Shown here piece by piece: positions 24,707 to 34,051 of a stretch of DNA of 64,000 nucleotides. Source of the stretch: Candidatus Melainabacteria bacterium RIFCSPHIGHO2_02_FULL_34_12 (GTDB taxonomy: Bacteria > Cyanobacteriota > Vampirovibrionia > 2-02-FULL-35-15); contig MFRM01000007.1 in the NCBI GenBank assembly GCA_001784555.1, positions 26,469-90,468 on the forward strand, written 5' to 3'. How positions within the stretch are numbered: the stretch's first letter is position 1; each line of letters starts with the position of its first letter. Below the pieces are notes generated by a model, which worked only from the letters and a program-made list of their open reading frames with translations, was not told where the DNA came from and searched no databases. The position numbers and the translations under genes are program-made.

Positions 24707-25801
24707 TTATTTGTTAATTAGGTAATTAGAAATACATTGTTTAACTTTTCTATCATCATATTTTGATAACGCCCAAAGCACATGTTCACGAATTACTGGA
24801 TCTGCTTCATTCTCAGCCAGCCATATTAACTCTGGCAATGCTTCTTCTGACAATCTGTTTCCTGCAACAATAGCTGCATTTCTTAAAAAGCCAGAACGTT
24901 TTGGCCGTGTAAGTGCTGTATGACAAAACCTTGCATGAAATTCATCTTCAGTTCTAATTTTTAAGACATCCGCCAATTTAATCCAGTGACCAAAGCCTGA
25001 TTCGGGCTTAAATTCTTGCCAAGACGTTTCTTTTATTTTTTTATTATATGGACAAACCAGCTGACATAAATCACAACCAAACATCCAGGAGCCAAATTTT
25101 TTGCGCAAATCAATTGGAATATTTCCCCGATTTTCTATTGTTTGGTAAGAAATACATAAACGCGCGTCAAGTAGGGGCGTTGCAGGCAACGCCCCTACAC
25201 CTAACGCATCCGTAGGGCACACATCTATACACCGAGTACATTTTCCACATGTACCGTTTATATCATGATCAGGTTCAATTTCAAGATTTGAAATTATTTC
25301 ACAAACAAAAAAATAAGATCCGAATGGTTTATTAATAATTAATGTATTTTTTCCAAAAAATCCCAGCCCTGAATTCCTGGCAAATGACTTTTCCAAGAGC
25401 GGAACAGAGTCTGAAAATCCTTTTGAAATAAAACGATCACCAACTTCTTCTTTTATTTTTTCCTGAAACAATTTTATCTTTTTTCTAAGTACTTTATGGT
25501 AATCAATTCCGACTGCATAAGCAGCTATTCTTCCATAATTAGTCCCCGGGTCAGAAGGTGCTTCAGTATAGTAATTAACAAGTAAACTTATGACTGATTT
25601 TGCTTCAGAAAGAATTTGCTTTGGCTTTGCATTTATCGGATCTTCTCTTAATAAATAACTCATATCCGCAGCAAAACCTTTTTCTCTCCACTTAAGAAAA
25701 TGTTCATTTGATGAACTAATGTCATCTGCAAGCGTAATACCAACTGCATCAAAACCCAGATCAAATGCAATATCTGTAATTAACCTTTTAATATCAGACA
25801 T
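24707..25801 (-). CDS. queG: Epoxyqueuosine reductase
   Basis: QueG reduces epoxyqueuosine to queuosine in tRNA, using cobalamin and two 4Fe-4S clusters. Cluster motifs are CGKCTRCIDVCPTDAL and FGCDLCQLVCPYNK, followed by a C-terminal HEAT-like region. Between the two cluster motifs the protein has GVGALPATPL, encoded by a palindrome at 25171-25198, where orthologues run directly from CPTxA into the DARRC segment. The gene remains open and of near-normal length (364 residues). It is divergent from rimO, with another palindrome in the 53-base spacer. Confidence 0.93.
   Translation of the reverse strand: MSDIKRLITDIAFDLGFDAVGITLADDISSSNEHFLKWREKGFAADMSYLLREDPINAKPKQILSEAKSVISLLVNYYTEAPSDPGTNYGRIAAYAVGIDYHKVLRKKIKLFQEKIKEEVGDRFISKGFSDSVPLLEKSFARNSGLGFFGKNTLIINKPFGSYFFVCEIISNLEIEPDHDINGTCGKCTRCIDVCPTDALGVGALPATPLLDARLCISYQTIENRGNIPIDLRKKFGSWMFGCDLCQLVCPYNKKIKETSWQEFKPESGFGHWIKLADVLKIRTEDEFHARFCHTALTRPKRSGFLRNAAIVAGNRLSEEALPELIWLAENEADPVIREHVLWALSKYDDRKVKQCISNYLINK
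25171..25198. repeat. 28-bp palindrome inserted in frame in queG
   Basis: GTAGGGGCGTTGC, two bases, then GCAACGCCCCTAC. It is read through by queG as about ten residues (GVGALPATPL) between the two 4Fe-4S motifs, without a stop codon. Confidence 0.9.
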
Positions 25802-25818
25802 GTAATAATGATACCTTT

Positions 25819-25846
25819 GTAGGGGCGTACCATGGTACGCCCCTAC
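25819..25846. repeat. 28-bp perfect palindrome between queG and rimO
   Basis: GTAGGGGCGTACCA is followed by its exact reverse complement. It lies in the divergent spacer eight bases before the rimO start codon, where it could disturb or form part of both promoter regions. Confidence 0.9.
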
Positions 25847-25854
25847 TTGTTATA

Positions 25855-27324
25855 ATGAAATATCCAATGCAAAACAAGCATAAAAAACTTCCTGTGATCG
25901 GCATATCTACCCTAGGCTGCCCTAAAAACCTTGTAGATACTGAAAACATTGTAGGCATACTGCACGCAGCAGGATACCCTATTACAACAGATCAAACCAA
26001 AGCTGATTTATCCTTGGTAAACACCTGTACCTTTATAGAAGGAAGTACAAATGAAAGCAAGGAAGTATTAAAAGATCTTTCTAGCCAGGGGAAAAAACTT
26101 ATCATTACCGGCTGTATGGCACAAAGATTTAAAGGTGATTTGTTTTCTGAATACTCAAACGCACAGGCAGTAGTAGGAACAGGAAATATATCCGATATTT
26201 TAGAGGTAGTAAAAAAAGTTACTGCAAATTTAAACAAGGGTAAAGATTCAAGGATTATAAAAGTTGATGAAATCCCAATGGCTGTTGCAAATGCATCTAC
26301 ACCACGTTTAAATACACAAATAGGTCCAAGTGTTTACATAAAAATTGCAGAAGGCTGTGATCATAGGTGTGCTTTTTGTATCATTCCTTATTTAAGAGGA
26401 GATATGAAATCACGAACAATTGAAGACATAGTAAAAGAAGCTAAAATCCAGGTTACAAATGGTGCTAAAGAATTAGTTCTAGTTTCACAGGATAGCACTG
26501 CTTATGGAACAGATATATATAAAAGAAGAGCACTGGCAGATTTACTTAGAGCACTAGCTGATGAATCAGGAGCACAGTGGATTAGGCTTATGTACGCTTA
26601 TCCTACTGAAATGGACGAAGAAATGCTGGATGTAATTGCCTCTAAGAAAAATATAGTTAAATATATCGATATTCCACTACAACATGCCAGCAGTAAAGTG
26701 CTTAAATCCATGAGACGGCCTTCTACAGTAAGAGACACTGTTAATTTAATAAGAAAAAAACTTCCAAATGGAGCAATCAGAACCACTCTTATCGTAGGAT
26801 TTCCAGGTGAAACTGAAGAAGATTTTAATGAGCTATATAATTTCGTAAAAGAAACTCGTTTTGACAGAGTAGGAGTTTTTACATACTCAAAAGAAAAAGG
26901 CACGCCTGCAAACGATTTCAAGAATCAGGTAACTGAAGATATAAAAGAAGAGCGTAGAGAAAAAATAATGCTGCTGCAGCAAAAAATATCTTTAGAGAAA
27001 AATAAAGAATTTATTGGTAAAGAGATGGAAATGCTAGTAGAATATCTCGAACATCATGGTAAGGGCGAGGCAACCTCGCCCCAACAGGAGACGCCCCGCA
27101 GGGCGTCTCCCCAACGAATCGTGGGACGCTCATTCCGCGATGCACCAGAAATTGATGGTCAATTATATATAGATCTAGATGTCATTCCCACGAAAGTGGG
27201 AATCCAGAAAACCGATTTATCTGGATTCCCGGTCAAGCCGGGAATGACAATACAACCAGGAGAATTTATTAAAGTAAAAGTTATTGACTGTGATGAGTAT
27301 GATCTTTTCTGTACGACTGCTTAA
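25855..27324 (+). CDS. rimO: Ribosomal protein S12 methylthiotransferase
   Basis: RimO is a radical-SAM enzyme that methylthiolates an Asp of ribosomal protein S12. The N-terminal MTTase domain has ISTLGCPKNLVD, VNTCTFIEGS and ITGCMAQR (three cluster cysteines). The radical SAM motif is CDHRCAFCIIPYLRG. The C-terminal TRAM region is interrupted by several palindromes encoding GKGEATSP, ETPRRASP and VIPTKVGIQ...PVKPGMT segments. The end (DEYDLFC) is duplicated downstream at 27499-27521. The start could be the ATG at 25855 or 25867. At 489 residues it is longer than usual, by about the inserted length. Confidence 0.93.
   Translation: MKYPMQNKHKKLPVIGISTLGCPKNLVDTENIVGILHAAGYPITTDQTKADLSLVNTCTFIEGSTNESKEVLKDLSSQGKKLIITGCMAQRFKGDLFSEYSNAQAVVGTGNISDILEVVKKVTANLNKGKDSRIIKVDEIPMAVANASTPRLNTQIGPSVYIKIAEGCDHRCAFCIIPYLRGDMKSRTIEDIVKEAKIQVTNGAKELVLVSQDSTAYGTDIYKRRALADLLRALADESGAQWIRLMYAYPTEMDEEMLDVIASKKNIVKYIDIPLQHASSKVLKSMRRPSTVRDTVNLIRKKLPNGAIRTTLIVGFPGETEEDFNELYNFVKETRFDRVGVFTYSKEKGTPANDFKNQVTEDIKEERREKIMLLQQKISLEKNKEFIGKEMEMLVEYLEHHGKGEATSPQQETPRRASPQRIVGRSFRDAPEIDGQLYIDLDVIPTKVGIQKTDLSGFPVKPGMTIQPGEFIKVKVIDCDEYDLFCTTA
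27058..27136. repeat. Cluster of three stem-loop palindromes inside rimO
   Basis: GGGCGAGG-CAA-CCTCGCCC lies at 27063-27081. GGAGACGCCC-CGCA-GGGCGTCTCC lies at 27087-27110. A looser stem, ATCGTGG...CCGCGAT, follows near 27118-27141. All are read in frame within the TRAM region of rimO. Confidence 0.8.
27181..27248. repeat. 68-bp inverted-repeat element inside rimO
   Basis: The left end, GTCATTCCCACGAAAGTGGG, folds on itself, as does the right end, with CCCGGTCAAGCCGGGAATGAC. The outer GTCATTCCC and GGGAATGAC also pair, as do AATCCAG and CTGGATT. It is read in frame by rimO. Short repeats of this GTCATTCCC design are seen in many bacterial genomes. Confidence 0.85.
27290..27312 (+). repeat. 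23-bp direct repeat, left copy (within the rimO 3' end)
   Basis: GTGATGAGTATGATC and the eight bases after it recur exactly at 27499-27521. The left copy encodes the rimO C-terminal DEYDLFC. Confidence 0.9.
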
Positions 27325-27365
27325 CTGTAAAATCCAGATCCAACTTTGCAGAAATTATCAAAATT

Positions 27366-27489
27366 GTCATTGCGAGCGAAGCAAAGCAATCTTACACCTG
27401 CAATTACGTTTCATGAAGTTTCATTATTAATGTTATTTGCATTGTGAGATTGCTTCGTCGTCCGCCTCAGGCGGACTCCTCGCAATGAC
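27366..27489. repeat. Inverted-repeat element of the GTCATTGCGAG type
   Basis: The outer arms GTCATTGCGAG and CTCGCAATGAC pair, as do the inner AGCAATCT and AGATTGCT. A nested GTCCGCCT-AGGCGGAC palindrome sits in the right arm (27471-27482). It lies between the two copies of the rimO 3' end duplication. This type of repeat is widespread in bacteria. Confidence 0.8.
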
Positions 27490-27498
27490 AAAACAGAA

Positions 27499-27521
27499 GT
27501 GATGAGTATGATCTTTTCTGT
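27499..27521 (+). repeat. 23-bp direct repeat, right copy (probable ancestral rimO end)
   Basis: This is an exact copy of 27290-27312. In the same frame it continues CTC-GTT-TAA, giving an ending DEYDLFCALV and a stop overlapping the uvrC stop. This is probably the original rimO terminus. Confidence 0.75.
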
Positions 27522-27529
27522 GCACTCGT

Positions 27530-29419
27530 TTAAATTTGCCTAATCTTCTCCCAAATTGCTTTTGAAATACATGGACTATGGTTAAAAACAGTTGTAAATA
27601 TTTTTAAGTCTGACTCCTGAATATTTTTAATAGATCCAAAATAATTCATCAGCTTTTTAATCTTTGCTTTTGTTAAACCGGGGATTTTCTCCAATTTGGA
27701 TTCAAACGTATCTTTTGCTCTGGTGTCTCTCTGAAAGGTTATAGCAAATCTATGAGCTTCATCTCTAATTCTTTGAAGTGCAAATAATGCTTGTGATTTT
27801 CGGTCAAGAAGTAAGGGCGAGGTAACCTCGCCCTTACTTCTTTTATCTACCTTAAAGACTTCTTCACGTTTTTTGGCTAGAGATATTAAATCAATCTTTG
27901 TAAAATCAATTTGTAGATTTTCCAGTGCTTCTTTTGCAGCATTTAATTGGCCTTTGCCGCCATCGATGATTATTAAATCCGGTAGAGACGGGGTAACCCC
28001 GTCTCTACGATACCGTCTTGAAACAATCTCCCTCATCGATGCAAAATCATCAATCTTTCCGATAGGCAGAGATTTAATTTTAAATTTTCTATATTCTGAT
28101 TTTTCAGGTTTTCCATCTATAAAAGTCACCATACTTGCCACAGTACCAGTGCCACCTAGATGTGAAATATCAAAACATTCAATGCGATGCGGATAATTTT
28201 TTAAATTTAATTCCTGCTTTAATTCCACCAGAGACGTTGCATGCAACGTCTCTTCCATTGAATGGTTTGACAATAAAACCCTCTGTAGGGATAATTTTGC
28301 GTTTCGCTCTGCCATCTTTACAAGTTCTAATTTTTTACCCTTTTTAGGATATATTACAGTTGCATTTTTATTTAATCTCCCGCTAAGCCATTCTTCTACA
28401 TATTTTTTTTCCTTTAAATCAAACTGGACAACTATTTCATTAGGCAAATTATCATCATCTATCCTCGTGTAATATTGCTTTACCCCATCATTAAATGCAT
28501 CAGCAGGCTCTGTACCTTTAGGAAGCTCAATTGTAAAAGACTCGACAGCAATTACTTTTCCTTCTCTTACCAGCAAAAGCTCAAGCACCATAAACTTTTC
28601 ATCCCAGTAACATCCAAAGATATCCTGGTTTAATTTATAGTCATCGCTTACTATGACTTGTTTTTCCAATACTTTCTCAATTTTTTTAATTGTATCTCTT
28701 AACCTTGCTGCTTTTTCATACTCCAGATTTTTACTGGCTTCTTTCATTTGACTTTTTAAATCTTTTAAAACTACATCGTATTTGCCGAGCAAAAAATCTT
28801 CAACTTGCCTCACGATTTTGTAATAATTTTCATCGATAATTAAGCTTTGGCATGGACCAGAACAAAGTCCAAGATGATAATTCATGCATGGTCTGTCTTT
28901 AAAAAGTGGTTTTCTGCGAAGCCTAAGCTGGAATCCTTCTTTGAGAATTTTATATGTTTCCCACATTGCACTAGAATCGCTGTACGGACCAAAAAATTTA
29001 TTTTTTGTCTTTGGGAATTTTCTTTTAAATCCTATGACATCTCTTATGGGTACAACTCTTGGATATTTTTCATCATAAGTAATCATCAGCCATGGAAATT
29101 TTTTGTCGTCTTTTAGAGTTACATTATATTTAGGCTGATATTTGTTTACTAAATTTGCCTCAAGTATTAATGCTTCTTTTTCAGATCTGGTCACTACAGT
29201 CTTAATTTCAATGATTTTAGGCACTAGAAAGGAGAGCTTTGGTCTATCTTTCCATGAAGTAACATTAAAATATGACCTAATGCGATTCTTTAAGTTCAAA
29301 GCCTTTCCAATGTATATAACACTTCCTTTCTTATCAAACATCATGTAAACACCAGACAATGAAGGAATATTCTTTAATTGCTTTTTTAAGTCTGTGTCAA
29401 CTTCTTGTGTATATTTCAT
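27530..29419 (-). CDS. uvrC: UvrABC excinuclease subunit C
   Basis: UvrC makes both incisions in nucleotide excision repair. The 629-residue product has an N-terminal GIY-YIG domain (SGVYMMFDKKGSVIYIGKAL), a UVR segment (KNLEYEKAARLRDTIKKIEK), the RNase H-like 3' domain (CFDISHLGGTGTVASMV; LIIIDGGKGQLNAA) and a C-terminal helix-hairpin-helix (LEKIPGLTKAKIKKLMNYFG). Three palindromes are read through in frame, giving EETLHATSL, RRDGVTPSLP and SKGEVTSPLL at places where orthologues lack these residues. It is convergent with rimO. Confidence 0.94.
   Translation of the reverse strand: MKYTQEVDTDLKKQLKNIPSLSGVYMMFDKKGSVIYIGKALNLKNRIRSYFNVTSWKDRPKLSFLVPKIIEIKTVVTRSEKEALILEANLVNKYQPKYNVTLKDDKKFPWLMITYDEKYPRVVPIRDVIGFKRKFPKTKNKFFGPYSDSSAMWETYKILKEGFQLRLRRKPLFKDRPCMNYHLGLCSGPCQSLIIDENYYKIVRQVEDFLLGKYDVVLKDLKSQMKEASKNLEYEKAARLRDTIKKIEKVLEKQVIVSDDYKLNQDIFGCYWDEKFMVLELLLVREGKVIAVESFTIELPKGTEPADAFNDGVKQYYTRIDDDNLPNEIVVQFDLKEKKYVEEWLSGRLNKNATVIYPKKGKKLELVKMAERNAKLSLQRVLLSNHSMEETLHATSLVELKQELNLKNYPHRIECFDISHLGGTGTVASMVTFIDGKPEKSEYRKFKIKSLPIGKIDDFASMREIVSRRYRRDGVTPSLPDLIIIDGGKGQLNAAKEALENLQIDFTKIDLISLAKKREEVFKVDKRSKGEVTSPLLLDRKSQALFALQRIRDEAHRFAITFQRDTRAKDTFESKLEKIPGLTKAKIKKLMNYFGSIKNIQESDLKIFTTVFNHSPCISKAIWEKIRQI
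27808..27840. repeat. 33-bp palindrome in frame in uvrC (third insert)
   Basis: GAAGTAAGGGCGAGGT, one central base, then its reverse complement: 33 bases or 11 codons. uvrC reads it as RSKGEVTSPLL just before the conserved QALFALQRIRDEAHRFA segment. Confidence 0.92.
27982..28008. repeat. 27-bp palindrome in frame in uvrC (second insert)
   Basis: GTAGAGACGGGGT, one central base, then ACCCCGTCTCTAC: 27 bases or nine codons. uvrC reads it as RRDGVTPSLP directly before LIIIDGGKGQLNAA. Confidence 0.92.
28230..28253. repeat. 24-bp perfect palindrome in frame in uvrC (first insert)
   Basis: AGAGACGTTGCA followed by its exact reverse complement: 24 bases or eight codons, read as EETLHATSL between the UvrC linker and the RNase H-like domain. 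Similar GAGACGTTGCATGCAACGTCTC palindromes are, as I recall, known in cyanobacterial genomes. Confidence 0.9.
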
Positions 29420-29462
29420 AACAACTCAATTATATTGGAATTTGTTAAAATGATTTGGATAA

Positions 29463-30755
<1,293 letters not shown>

Positions 30756-30843
30756 AGAACGTATCGGCGTTGGGGAGTAACGGCGTATCGGCGAAAGAAC
30801 AAGAGAACACATAACAACGAAAGGGCATACAGGCAAAATATAA

Positions 30844-31662
30844 ATGCATTTTTTAGGGAGATTCTTTCATCCAAGAAAAAAAATTGAATTCTTTGGTTTA
30901 TATGACCAGGATGATAACCTGGTTTATCCTATAGAATCAATTTTTTACCCAAATAAAACTGGTAATCCCTATAATTTTAACCATCTGCACCCGGTTTTAT
31001 GTGTCGAGCCCACAAAAATTATTGGAATTGGTAAAAATTATAAAAGTCATGTAAAAGAATTTAATGCGGAGATACCTTCAGAACCCGTTATTTTTTTAAA
31101 AGCATCTAACACCATAATTGGTCCTGAAGAAAAAATTATTTTGCCAAACGATGTCGGGCAAATAGACTATGAAGGTGAAATAGCTGTTGTTATAAAAAAA
31201 GAGGTGGAGAAAATAAGTGAAGAAAAAGCTCTAGATTATGTTCTGGGATATACATGTGCAAATGACATTACTGCTAGAGATCTGCAAAAAAAAGATGGTC
31301 AATGGACCAGATCGAAAAGCTTCAGAACTTTTTGCCCTGTCGGTCCGTGGATTCTTCCAGCAGATATTTATCCTAAATACCAAAACCTTACTTTAAAAAC
31401 ATATGTTAACGATAAACCTGTTCAAAGCACTAAAGCCAGCTCTATGATCTTCAGCATTCCGTATATTGTTAGTTTTGTCTCAAGAATCATGACTTTATAT
31501 CCCGGTGATATTATTCTAACTGGCACACCCAGTGGTGTAGGTCCATTAAAAAGTAATTATAAAATTGCTGTTGAAATTGAAGAAATAGGTACACTTATTA
31601 ACAGGACCGGAAGTGAAACAAAAGGTATAAAAACACAAACCTTCGCCACTAAAGATGCTTAG
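30844..31662 (+). CDS. Fumarylacetoacetate hydrolase (FAH) family protein
   Basis: FAH-family enzymes hydrolyse or isomerise carbon-carbon bonds in dicarbonyl acids and use a divalent metal. The product has an N-terminal segment of about 55 residues and the catalytic barrel: IIGIGKNYKSHVKEF, the metal-binding DYEGEIAVVI (E-x-E), GYTCANDITARDLQKKDGQW, and ILTGTPSGVGPL near the end. The substrate cannot be fixed; oxaloacetate decarboxylase/ureidoglycolate-lyase-like and acylpyruvase activities are known. It follows ahcY by 88 bases, in a spacer with a short duplicated CGTATCGGCG sequence. Confidence 0.85.
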   Translation: MHFLGRFFHPRKKIEFFGLYDQDDNLVYPIESIFYPNKTGNPYNFNHLHPVLCVEPTKIIGIGKNYKSHVKEFNAEIPSEPVIFLKASNTIIGPEEKIILPNDVGQIDYEGEIAVVIKKEVEKISEEKALDYVLGYTCANDITARDLQKKDGQWTRSKSFRTFCPVGPWILPADIYPKYQNLTLKTYVNDKPVQSTKASSMIFSIPYIVSFVSRIMTLYPGDIILTGTPSGVGPLKSNYKIAVEIEEIGTLINRTGSETKGIKTQTFATKDA

Positions 31663-31691
31663 CTCCGTCTAATGTTTATAAGGAAATAAAA

Positions 31692-32741
31692 ATGACAGAA
31701 TTTTGGGATAGAAGAGCAAAACAATTTTTAGTAATTTCAGGTATTTTACTTTTACTTTTTGCTTTTTTACAGTTTGCTAAGTATTTCTCTGACATATTGA
31801 TTATTCTTGGAATTTCTATTTTAATCGCATATCTTTTAATTGGTCCTGTTGATCTCTTAACAAAAATTGTAAAGATAAGAGCCTTCTCAGTAATGCTCGT
31901 ATATTTATTTTTAATTAGTTTGATAGTGTCTTTATTTATATTCCTCGTCCCCAAAGTAATAAAAGAATTTGGAGAATTCACTACTCAAATACCAGAAATT
32001 ATTTGTTCTTTAAACAACATTCTCCAGAAGGTTGAAATCCGGCTGAATCGTACCGGCATACCTGTAAGTCTGCCTCCGGTTACAGAAGGAATATCAAGCA
32101 AGTTAAGTAACCTAAGCACAGATTCACTTACAAACATACTCGGTGCAGCACTTAATACATTTCATATTATTTTTTATGTACTAATTACCACGGTGATTTC
32201 ATATTACTTTCTTCTGGACGGTCATAAAATTGTTAATGAGTTCACAAAACACATACCCTCAAAATATCAACATCATATTCATAAAATAGTCATTGAACTT
32301 GATAAATGTCTCAGGGGATTTTATGGAGGAATGGTAAAGCTGGCAGCAATAAATGCCACCGTAATGTTTATGACATATCTCATTATGAAATTGCCTTATG
32401 CACTGCTTCTTGCACTTTGGCATTTTTTGTCATGCATAATACCCGTAGTTGGCGGATGGATTGGACTTATTCCAGCAATATTAGTAGTAGGATTTGTTGA
32501 TCCTTTTAAAATCTGGATACCTCTTGTAGTATATGAAGGATTTACCAGATTAATCAAAGATAATTTCATTACACCTCGCATAATGAGCGATGCTATAGGA
32601 ATAAATCCAGTCCTTGTTTTAATAGCAATTCTGGTAGGACTTAAAGCAGCAGGTTTAGTTGGTGTCCTTTTTGCACTTCCAATATTTGGCGTTATAAATG
32701 TAATATTTAAATACTCTCTTGAACAGCTAAGTAAGAAGTAA
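31692..32741 (+). CDS. AI-2E family transporter (PerM-like)
   Basis: The 349-residue membrane protein fits the AI-2E/PerM exporter family, named for a proposed role in autoinducer-2 export though substrates vary. It has two N-terminal helix pairs (about 17-45 and 66-90), a hydrophilic part and C-terminal helices. The latter include the family's GFYGGMVKLAAINATVMF, PIVGGWIGLIPAIL-like and LVGLKAAGLVGVLFALP segments. AAGGAAA precedes the ATG. Just after the stop is a short run of GTAAGAA repeats. Confidence 0.88.
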   Translation: MTEFWDRRAKQFLVISGILLLLFAFLQFAKYFSDILIILGISILIAYLLIGPVDLLTKIVKIRAFSVMLVYLFLISLIVSLFIFLVPKVIKEFGEFTTQIPEIICSLNNILQKVEIRLNRTGIPVSLPPVTEGISSKLSNLSTDSLTNILGAALNTFHIIFYVLITTVISYYFLLDGHKIVNEFTKHIPSKYQHHIHKIVIELDKCLRGFYGGMVKLAAINATVMFMTYLIMKLPYALLLALWHFLSCIIPVVGGWIGLIPAILVVGFVDPFKIWIPLVVYEGFTRLIKDNFITPRIMSDAIGINPVLVLIAILVGLKAAGLVGVLFALPIFGVINVIFKYSLEQLSKK

Positions 32742-32768
32742 GAAGTAAGAAGTAAAAAAGTAAAAAAG
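32730..32768 (+). repeat. Short tandem repeat of GTAAGAA/GTAAAAAA units
   Basis: Three GTAAGAA units and then two GTAAAAAA units overlap the end of the AI-2E gene. It is a microsatellite-like tract, variable in principle by slippage. Since it covers the last two codons and stop, changes in its length could alter the C-terminus. Confidence 0.7.
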
Positions 32769-32841
32769 CTGAAAACGTATAGCATGCTGCATATAGATTC
32801 ATATGCTAATCTATTTAGGTTCTTACGATCTTATCATCCAT

Positions 32842-32913
32842 GCGCTAGTAGCTCAGGGGTAGAGCACTCGGCTTTTAACCGATTGGTCGCGCGTTCGATT
32901 CGCGCCTGGCGCA
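32842..32913 (+). tRNA. tRNA-Lys (UUU)
   Basis: Cloverleaf: acceptor GCGCTAG pairs with CTGGCGC, the D arm is GCTC-AGGGGTA-GAGC, the anticodon loop is CTTTTAA with anticodon TTT, and the T arm is GCGCG-TTCGATT-CGCGC. The discriminator is A and no CCA is encoded. The outermost anticodon-stem pair is C-T. A T-run follows immediately and may end the transcript. Confidence 0.95.
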
Positions 32914-33068
32914 TTTTTTATCACGCTTAGGAATTTTTCTTAACTAATTATACAAATTTATATTTTTTCAGTGGTTTTCATTAAAAAATATTAGTTAACT
33001 ACAGCTGATAGATTAAAAATAATTTAATATTTCACTCTAGATTAAGGATTAAAAAATTTGCTAGTCTC

Positions 33069-33088
33069 AAAATAGAGAAAACTATTTT
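33069..33088 (+). promoter_or_regulatory. Small hairpin directly upstream of a ribosome binding site
   Basis: AAAATAG and CTATTTT flank AGAAAA, ending right before AGGAG of the 33101 gene. It could modulate access to the binding site, or only be chance in AT-rich sequence. Confidence 0.3.
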
Positions 33089-33100
33089 AGGAGAAAAATT

Positions 33101-34042
33101 ATGGCAAATGTTAGTCCAGTAGGTGGAGATGGTAATATTCAGCAACTCACAGGAGCAGTAACAAAGCTATTTGGTCTTTTTAGAGCTATTAGTGAATTAA
33201 GTAATGCCGGAGACATTCAACTAAGCAAAAAAGTTGAAACGACTACTGATAGAGAGACTAGAGTTAGAACTACTACCACTATTATTGTAGAAGAACATGA
33301 TCCTAAAAAAGCAGCAGAAGCTTTAACATCTCAAGCTACACTTGCAAGAATAGCTGAAGGAGCACAGGGATATGTAGAGTTAATTACAGCAGCTGTAAGT
33401 TTGACCAGAAGACACTCTGCAACAATTGACGGCGAAACCGGTGAACCTATTAGTGGTTTCTCAGGACCTACAAATATTTTTGATTTTTTTAAAGCAACAG
33501 CAAAAGCACAGCCAAATAACCCTTTAAATAATTTAGCTGCTGAATTAGGTGTTACCGTAGATGATCTTTTAGGACTAGTTAAACAATTTGTAGATCAGAG
33601 AAAAGATGAAAATACAGCTGAGCTGGAAAGAATATTTCCTCTTATACAGAACTTTGAAACAACAGGCATTATAGATGCAACCAAACAATATATTGCTTCT
33701 CAAAGCCCTCCTGTTGCTGACACAGAAACAGCACTGAAGGAACTTGTTGAAAAGCATGGAGGTTTTGATAGATATATTGAAAGTATTGAAGCATTAAAAA
33801 AATCAAAGGAAGCTAATGCTCAAAGAGAAGAAGTTGAGACTGAACGAGACAGGATATTAGACAGAGCTTATCAGCTTCGCAATGAGCCTCAAACAAGCGA
33901 TAAAAAGCCCAGCCAGGTAGTTGCTTTAGAAGCTGCTATTTTAGAAGTAGCAAATAATATTGAGGCTGAAGCAGAAAGAATCCTTGCAAAGCATGGTGGA
34001 TATGAAACTTTACAAGCTTTATTAAAAAGTAGAGAAGAGTAA
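33101..34042 (+). CDS. Hypothetical cytoplasmic protein with coiled-coil C-terminus
   Basis: The 313-residue product (starting MANVSPVGGDGNIQQLTGAV) is not recognised. AGGAG lies about seven bases before the ATG, so expression is likely. It has a small-residue-rich start and a Thr/Arg-rich strand (TTTDRETRVRTTTTIIVEEH), then helical regions. Residues about 210-310 are strongly charged Glu/Lys/Arg, probably coiled coil (ALKKSKEANAQREEVETERD). Its unordered N-terminus and lack of a signal peptide recall the 12924 protein. It follows tRNA-Lys by 187 bases. Confidence 0.65.
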   Translation: MANVSPVGGDGNIQQLTGAVTKLFGLFRAISELSNAGDIQLSKKVETTTDRETRVRTTTTIIVEEHDPKKAAEALTSQATLARIAEGAQGYVELITAAVSLTRRHSATIDGETGEPISGFSGPTNIFDFFKATAKAQPNNPLNNLAAELGVTVDDLLGLVKQFVDQRKDENTAELERIFPLIQNFETTGIIDATKQYIASQSPPVADTETALKELVEKHGGFDRYIESIEALKKSKEANAQREEVETERDRILDRAYQLRNEPQTSDKKPSQVVALEAAILEVANNIEAEAERILAKHGGYETLQALLKSREE

Positions 34043-34051
34043 GTTTAGCTT

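Noticed and set aside
30756..30843. Riboswitch for S-adenosylhomocysteine next to ahcY
   Set aside because: The spacer is after ahcY, short and has only a ten-base direct repeat; no conserved riboswitch core.
32730..32768. CRISPR-like repeats
   Set aside because: These are contiguous seven- and eight-base units without spacers; no cas gene is nearby.
32396..32785. 129-residue frame opposite the AI-2E gene
   Set aside because: It is antisense to a well-supported membrane gene; Thr/Ile/Pro-rich shadow composition.
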